Positions 60,099-64,000 of a stretch of DNA of 64,000 nucleotides are shown piece after piece. Positions within the stretch are counted from its first letter, which is position 1. The number at the start of each line of letters is the position of its first letter. The notes under the pieces were generated by a model. It searched no databases and was not told the DNA's origin. It saw only the letters and a list, made by a program, of their open reading frames with translations. The DNA comes from Dehalogenimonas etheniformans (GTDB lineage: Bacteria; Chloroflexota; Dehalococcoidia; Dehalococcoidales; Dehalococcoidaceae): the NCBI RefSeq assembly GCF_014672715.2, contig NZ_CP058566.2, forward strand, positions 124,001-188,000, read 5' to 3'. Both the position numbers and the translations under genes were made by a program.

Positions 60099-61022
60099 CT
60101 AGCTCCGAATAGAGGCTAAAAACGCGTCGATATCCTCATCCTCAGGCCACCCCCCCATAATCACTTTAAGATCACTGACCGGATAAATCCCTTGTTGAGA
60201 AGCTAGTTCATCGAACTTAACATTTTTCCAGAAAGATGAAACCGGCGAGCTAGTTCCGCCTCCGAGTGATTCTTCGACCAGTTCCAAGTCCTTGATATAC
60301 AGCATCGTGATTTTACCAGTGACGACGTCGTAATTTGCTTCGCCACGTGCCTGAACGAATTTCCGAACCAAGCTCAATATCTTTTCAGCCATTTGCTCAT
60401 CAAATTGGCATAGCGTAGGTTCTCCAAAAGAAGGCTCAATCCGACATCTTAACCTGTCTTCTTTGGCATCAACAGAGGTTATTCGCCCCTCTATAGTTGC
60501 AAAAGACTGCTCGAATCTATTGATTTTAGTGATAACCTGTTCCCTAACAGGTTTACTATATTGGGCTTTACGCACGCCGAAAGGACTGTGAGAATTCAGA
60601 TTGACGTTCTGAATTCCCCGGTCAATTATTTTCCCGGCATCACGCAACGTAATAAGAACGCCATGATCAAATTCAACCGGTAAGGGCTTACTTTCCTCAA
60701 TGGCTCCTATCCCCTTCAAAAGAATGTCTACAGCTTGCTCTCCCATATCCCAACCAGGGAATTGATGCCCGTTTCGCCGTAGGTCGAGTTCAATGGCAAA
60801 GCTACCTTTTCTAACGGACACGATTTCTAATGCGGAAAGGCTTTGGGCTGTCTTTGAAGGCCTACCACTTTTAATTGATTCCCCAGTCTGTAACCGGTTG
60901 ATTATTCTATCGATTGTAAGGCTTATATTCGAGACAAAGGTGGACAAATCATCGTACAAAATTCGGCCATCGTGAATTGAGTCGCCTTCAAATTTGAATC
61001 TAAGTAAGGAATTTTCGCTCAT
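60099..61022 (-). CDS. large antitoxin-like partner of the PIN toxin
   Basis: 307 residues from the ATG at 61022 (GGGAGGG upstream). Most of it is not recognised: beta-rich core with EGRITSVDAKEDRLRCRIEPSFG (split at 194-216). The last 35 residues (QQGIYPVSDLKVIMGGWPED, then EDIDAFLASIR) match the toxin-neutralising tail 'G+.PV.....W.PEDE..D.FL..(I/L)R' of small antitoxins that accompany PIN proteins. The tail fused to a large body is unusual. Low-GC flavour compared with neighbours. Confidence 0.65.
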   Translation of the reverse strand: MSENSLLRFKFEGDSIHDGRILYDDLSTFVSNISLTIDRIINRLQTGESIKSGRPSKTAQSLSALEIVSVRKGSFAIELDLRRNGHQFPGWDMGEQAVDILLKGIGAIEESKPLPVEFDHGVLITLRDAGKIIDRGIQNVNLNSHSPFGVRKAQYSKPVREQVITKINRFEQSFATIEGRITSVDAKEDRLRCRIEPSFGEPTLCQFDEQMAEKILSLVRKFVQARGEANYDVVTGKITMLYIKDLELVEESLGGGTSSPVSSFWKNVKFDELASQQGIYPVSDLKVIMGGWPEDEDIDAFLASIRS

Positions 61023-61141
61023 AAAATTATTGCCCTCCCTTTTGATAGCGTGATATACTATCCGCAAAGGGAGGCACAAAGTTGTTAGCGCAGCTTTGTG
61101 TCACTTACGGCCTACAAAACACTATTTAGTTTCGACCTGAC

Positions 61142-61206
61142 AAAATAATAGCAGAAGCTCTTTCAGGTAACAATGGCCTGAGACTGTTTCTGCTATTATT
61201 TTTTTG
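61142..61206 (+). terminator. long hairpin with T tract before the transposase
   Basis: AAAATAATAGCAGAA (61143-61157) pairs with TTCTGCTATTATTTT (61188-61202) and more T follow. An inner stem CAGG/CCTG lies between. It could be a terminator for transcription entering the transposon or a structured end of the mobile element. Confidence 0.6.
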
Positions 61207-61234
61207 TATTTTAGCCAAATTGACTAAATAATGC

Positions 61235-61263
61235 TTGACAAAGCATATACGCTCAAGTATAAT
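61235..61263 (+). promoter_or_regulatory. consensus promoter of the transposase
   Basis: TTGACA (61235-61240), exactly 17 bases, TATAAT (61258-61263): a perfect sigma-70 match, 28 bases before the ATG at 61292. Confidence 0.85.
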
Positions 61264-61291
61264 ATAGTCAATTAGAATTTAGGACACGAAG

Positions 61292-62128
61292 ATGAACAAG
61301 CTAGACCTTAACCGCCGAGTCCAGATAGTGAAAGCCCTTTGTGAGGGGAACTCGCTCAGAAGCACCGCCCGAATGACAGGCGTAGCGGTCAACACCGTGG
61401 TCAAACTGCTAACCGAGCTTGGCTCTGCTTGCTTGGATTATCAGGATAAGGTTATGCGAAATCTGACTTGCCAGAAGCTACAATGCGATGAGATTTGGAG
61501 CTTCGTTTATTCTAAGGCCAAGAATGTCCCCGCCGAACACGAAGGGCAATTCGGTTATGGCGATGTTTGGACTTTCGTAGCTATCGACGCTGACACTAAG
61601 CTAACCCCTTGCTGGCATGTAGGTGCTAGGGATGCCGAAAATGCCTGTGATTTTATCAATGATCTCAAGGGTAGGCTGGCTAACCGAGTCCAGTTAACCA
61701 CCGACGGTCATAAGATGTATCTCAATGCGGTTGAAAATGCTTTCGGTTCTGAAATCGACTTTGCTCAACTAGTTAAACTCTATGGGGAGACGGTTGAGGG
61801 GCAGAGACGATATAGCCCCGCTCAGTGTACCGGAACGATTAAGACGGTTATTCAGGGCAATCCCGACGAAAGCAAAGTGTCCACCAGCTACATCGAGCGT
61901 CAGAACCTTACAATGAGAATGAGCATGAGACGGTTCACCAGGTTGACTAACGCCTTTTCAAAGAAGCTAGAGAATCACATGTACGCCCTGGCTCTTTACT
62001 TCTTTCACTACAACTTCGTCAGGACTCATAAGAGCCTTGCTAATCCTTATCCGAGAACACCGGCGATGGCGGCGGGTGTCACTAACCGGATTTGGTCTTT
62101 TGAGGACGTTATCGGGTTGCTAGGATAG
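61292..62128 (+). mobile_element. IS1-like single-frame DDE transposase
   Basis: 278 residues. Helix-turn-helix at about 20-42 (NSLRSTARMTGVAVNTVVKLL), then catalytic D66 (LQCDEIWSFV), D138 (TTDGHKMY) and E202 (SYIERQNL), the IS1-family spacing in a single open frame without the frameshift of classical IS1. C-terminal HMYALALYFFHYNFVRTHKSL is typical. Terminal inverted repeats were not found by eye, so the element's limits are unknown and it may be a domesticated or solo copy. Confidence 0.82.
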
Positions 62129-62135
62129 CAACCCG
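62113..62135 (+). terminator. hairpin over the transposase stop codon
   Basis: CGGGTTGCTA-GGA-TAGCAACCCG, ten perfect pairs; the TAG stop lies in the right arm. No T tract follows. Confidence 0.55.
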
Positions 62136-62139
62136 TAGT

Positions 62140-62145
62140 TATAAT
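62140..62145 (+). promoter_or_regulatory. -10 box of the methyltransferase-endonuclease gene
   Basis: TATAAT right after the hairpin at 62113-62135; the ATG is at 62169 with GAGGGAC upstream. No clear -35. Confidence 0.45.
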
Positions 62146-62168
62146 GCGGGGCAAGTGAGGGACTTCAG

Positions 62169-63458
62169 ATGGATACGAATGTTATTTACTGCGGCGATTG
62201 TTTAGACAAGTTGAAGGAACTCCCAAGCGACAGTGTTGACCTGATTTACATTGACCCGCCATTCAGTTCAAACCGAAGTTACGTTGCCTTTTGGGAAGAA
62301 CAGGAAGTTAGGCATTTTGAGGATAGATTTGAGGATGTTCAAGCGTATCTTGATTACATGTACCCCCGTGTTAAGGAAATGTATCGCGTTTTAAAACCTA
62401 CTGGTGGGTTTTTGTATCATTGTGACTGGCATGCTTCACATTACGTTAAAGGGATGCTAGACCGTGGCGACTTATTTGGATATGAAAACTTCCAGAACGA
62501 AATTATTTGGTATTACCGTGGGGCTGGTATCTCAAAAAAACGGTTTGCCCGAAGGCATGACGTAATATTCTATTACTCTAAATCTAAGGAATGGTTTTTT
62601 GACCCCGACCCTGCCCGACAGCCGTACGCTGAAGCTACTGTAGAACGATTTAAGCATCATATAGGGAATGTTAGGGAAGGGCATGATTATGGATTACAGA
62701 CATTGAATCCGAAGGGCAAACATCCTTACGATGTGATAACCGATATTCAGCCCGAAGCCCCTTCAGCATTGGCAAGGCGTGGTTATCCAACTCAAAAACC
62801 AGTCCCACTAATGGATAGGTTAATCCGTTGTTGTTCTGCCGAAAACTCAATAGTCTTAGATGCTTTTTGCGGATGCGGGACTACCCTGAAGGCTGCACAG
62901 ATTGCCAAGCGAAAGTGGGTAGGTATTGATATTTCCCCTACAGCATGCCGCGAAATGGCAAAGCGATTGAGGGAGGAATGCGGGTTACGTGACGGCATAG
63001 ACTTTAAACTACGAAGCATGCCGATGACCGTTGAAGAACTCCGCAAATATCCCCCGCACGAGTTCCAAAACTGGGCAATTATCGCACTGGGCGGGACACC
63101 CAACAAGTCGAAGGTGAGGGATATGGGGATAGATGGCAAACTCTATCCAATCGAAAACATTAGTAAAGAGAAAAAAACAGACCAGCCATATCTAGGCGGC
63201 AAAAACCTATTTGGCGATATTGACAATTACATCCCGATTCAAGTTAAGCGTACTGACCAGGTGGGACGACCCGAAATAGACACTTTTCAGACAGCCATGA
63301 AACGAGATGGCCGAAACAGGGGAATCTTTATCGGGTTTAGTTTTAGCCGTGATGCTGAAAAAGAAATCCGCCGAATTGAGCGGGAAGATGGTTTGAAAAT
63401 TGAAATGGTCACGGTTGACGAACTAGTCAGCCAACTACTGGACAAGCAATTAGGTTAA
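62169..63458 (+). CDS. DNA methyltransferase fused to Mrr-like endonuclease domain
   Basis: 429 residues. Beta-class amino-methyltransferase: motif IV DPPF (29-32) comes before motif I LDAFCGCGTT (230-239), with GYPTQKP near 207. After about residue 296 a different domain begins: NWAIIALGGTPNKSKVRDMG, IDGKLYPI (D322) and PIQVKRTDQVGRPEID (Q358-V-K360), the D...QxK pattern of Mrr-like PD-(D/E)xK nucleases. One chain could therefore both protect and cut, like type IIG enzymes, but with the nuclease at the C-terminus and no separate specificity subunit. Sits in the island next to the transposase. Confidence 0.82.
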   Translation: MDTNVIYCGDCLDKLKELPSDSVDLIYIDPPFSSNRSYVAFWEEQEVRHFEDRFEDVQAYLDYMYPRVKEMYRVLKPTGGFLYHCDWHASHYVKGMLDRGDLFGYENFQNEIIWYYRGAGISKKRFARRHDVIFYYSKSKEWFFDPDPARQPYAEATVERFKHHIGNVREGHDYGLQTLNPKGKHPYDVITDIQPEAPSALARRGYPTQKPVPLMDRLIRCCSAENSIVLDAFCGCGTTLKAAQIAKRKWVGIDISPTACREMAKRLREECGLRDGIDFKLRSMPMTVEELRKYPPHEFQNWAIIALGGTPNKSKVRDMGIDGKLYPIENISKEKKTDQPYLGGKNLFGDIDNYIPIQVKRTDQVGRPEIDTFQTAMKRDGRNRGIFIGFSFSRDAEKEIRRIEREDGLKIEMVTVDELVSQLLDKQLG

Positions 63459-63476
63459 TTCAAACTGATACACTAC

Positions 63477-63500
63477 CGAGGGGAATGGTCATTCCCCTCG
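63477..63500. terminator. hairpin after the methyltransferase gene
   Basis: CGAGGGGAATG-GT-CATTCCCCTCG, eleven perfect pairs. A second hairpin, CTCTCCC..GGGGAGAG (63554-63572), lies near the bacterioferritin stop. Between them the bases resemble a dispersed repeat (TTCGACAGGCTCAG). Confidence 0.65.
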
Positions 63501-63583
63501 CCTTCGGATGCTGCCCTCTCTACATTCGACAGGCTCAGTGCAGGCTTTAGCTCCTCTCCCACCAGGGGAGAGAAAATCCGGAA

Positions 63584-64000
63584 TTACTCGACCCGGGTGG
63601 ACAGGAAGACCTGGATGCCCATCTGACCGATCTGGTCCTGGGTGGTCTCGATCTCGTCGACGTGGCCATCCTCGTCGTCGAGGATGGACTGGAGGATGTC
63701 GCGGGTGGCGTTGTCGGCGACATCGCGGGCGAGCTTTACGGCGGCATTGTAAGATTTGACCGCACCGTTCTCCAAAACGAGGTCGTTGGCGAACATCTTG
63801 GGAACGTCGGCGCCGATGGACATTTTGCGATATTCAGAGACGATCGGGATACCCTCGAGGAAGAGGATACGGCTGATCAGTTTCTCGGCGTGCTTCATCT
63901 CGGTGATAGCGCGCTTCTGGATGGCCTTGTGGAGCTTGTCGAAGCCCCAGTTTTCACACATCTCGGCGTGGACCATGTACTGGTTGGTGGCGGTGAGTTC
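63584..64000 (-). CDS. bfr: bacterioferritin, 5' end outside window
   Basis: Iron-storing 24-mer subunit. The frame stays open to the window edge; visible residues begin ELTATNQYMVHAEMCENWGF. Ferroxidase ligands: E in HAEM region, ITEMKHAE (E, H), VLENGAVK (E) and DDEDGHVDEIE (E, H). The haem-ligand methionine precedes KHAE in ITEMKHAE. 138 codons are visible; a full Bfr is about 155, so only a few N-terminal residues are missing. Confidence 0.93.
   Translation of the reverse strand, partial: ELTATNQYMVHAEMCENWGFDKLHKAIQKRAITEMKHAEKLISRILFLEGIPIVSEYRKMSIGADVPKMFANDLVLENGAVKSYNAAVKLARDVADNATRDILQSILDDEDGHVDEIETTQDQIGQMGIQVFLSTRVE

Noticed and set aside
61075-61100. integron attC-like site (CACAAAG...CTTTGTG with GTTGTTAGC)
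   Set aside because: Lacks the paired core sites and the imperfect long hairpin of attC, and no integrase gene is nearby; an ordinary 7-bp hairpin.

Overview
The window looks like a chromosomal segment of a moderately GC-rich member of the Dehalococcoidia (Chloroflexota), most likely Dehalogenimonas-like. This is an inference from the kind of proteins present (small Cys-rich proteins, SdrD/transthyretin-like surface proteins, no peptidoglycan genes, a DOIS/DHQS-like cyclase next to UbiA and UbiE-like proteins). No rRNA, tRNA or reductive dehalogenase gene is visible to settle it. The segment is mostly housekeeping.

Layout. 1-8000: end of cysS, an sdpRI-type operon with its own operator, an Fe-S group (Rrf2/IscR-like, Cys-rich protein, cysteine desulfurase), CCA-adding enzyme, and a phosphoesterase-rsmA-ispE operon. 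8000-16600: accessory stretch with a secreted M6-type protease behind a riboswitch-like leader, a YegP-like protein, MscL with a zinc ribbon, a DsbA-lipoprotein/DoxX pair and a surface protein with five 306-bp repeats. 16663-21699: an unassigned biosynthetic cluster of three methyltransferases, a sugar-phosphate cyclase of the DHQS/DOIS superfamily and a UbiA prenyltransferase. 21900-31000: yqeY, membrane proteins, dxr-rseP-ispG, a hidden 45-codon gene, a PflX-like radical SAM protein and gltX. 31000-37400: RDD and MBL-fold proteins, a surface protein, an MFS exporter, a VOC protein and pyrD. 37400-43300: a Fur/Zur-regulated zinc ABC transporter with lgt inside, then traR/dksA-like, lspA and rluD. 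43300-47000: CIRCE-hrcA-grpE-dnaK. 47000-59300: BaiN-like flavoprotein, argC and a nine-gene operon running from DAHP synthase to the Phe and Tyr branches. 59400-63460: a small mobile or defence island (PIN toxin with a large antitoxin-like partner, IS1-like transposase, methyltransferase-endonuclease fusion). The window ends in bacterioferritin.

How it fits together. Three MEP-pathway genes (ispE, dxr, ispG) would feed prenyl diphosphates to the UbiA protein of the unassigned cluster. That cluster has its own strong promoter and a cyclase distinct from the true aroB at 57 kb, so it may make a prenylated, methylated carbocyclic lipid. The aromatic operon is preceded by a 27-codon leader peptide with nine residues reading YYAYYYFTW, a competing antiterminator and a terminator: a textbook attenuator sensing aromatic amino acids.

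Regulatory style. Several genes have an extended -10 box (TGnTATnnT) ending 6-9 bases before the start codon and no Shine-Dalgarno, which suggests leaderless mRNAs are common in this organism. The two strongest leads for undescribed biology are the cyclase/UbiA/methyltransferase cluster and the pseudoknot-like leader before the secreted protease. The aromatic attenuator is the most convincing regulatory find.
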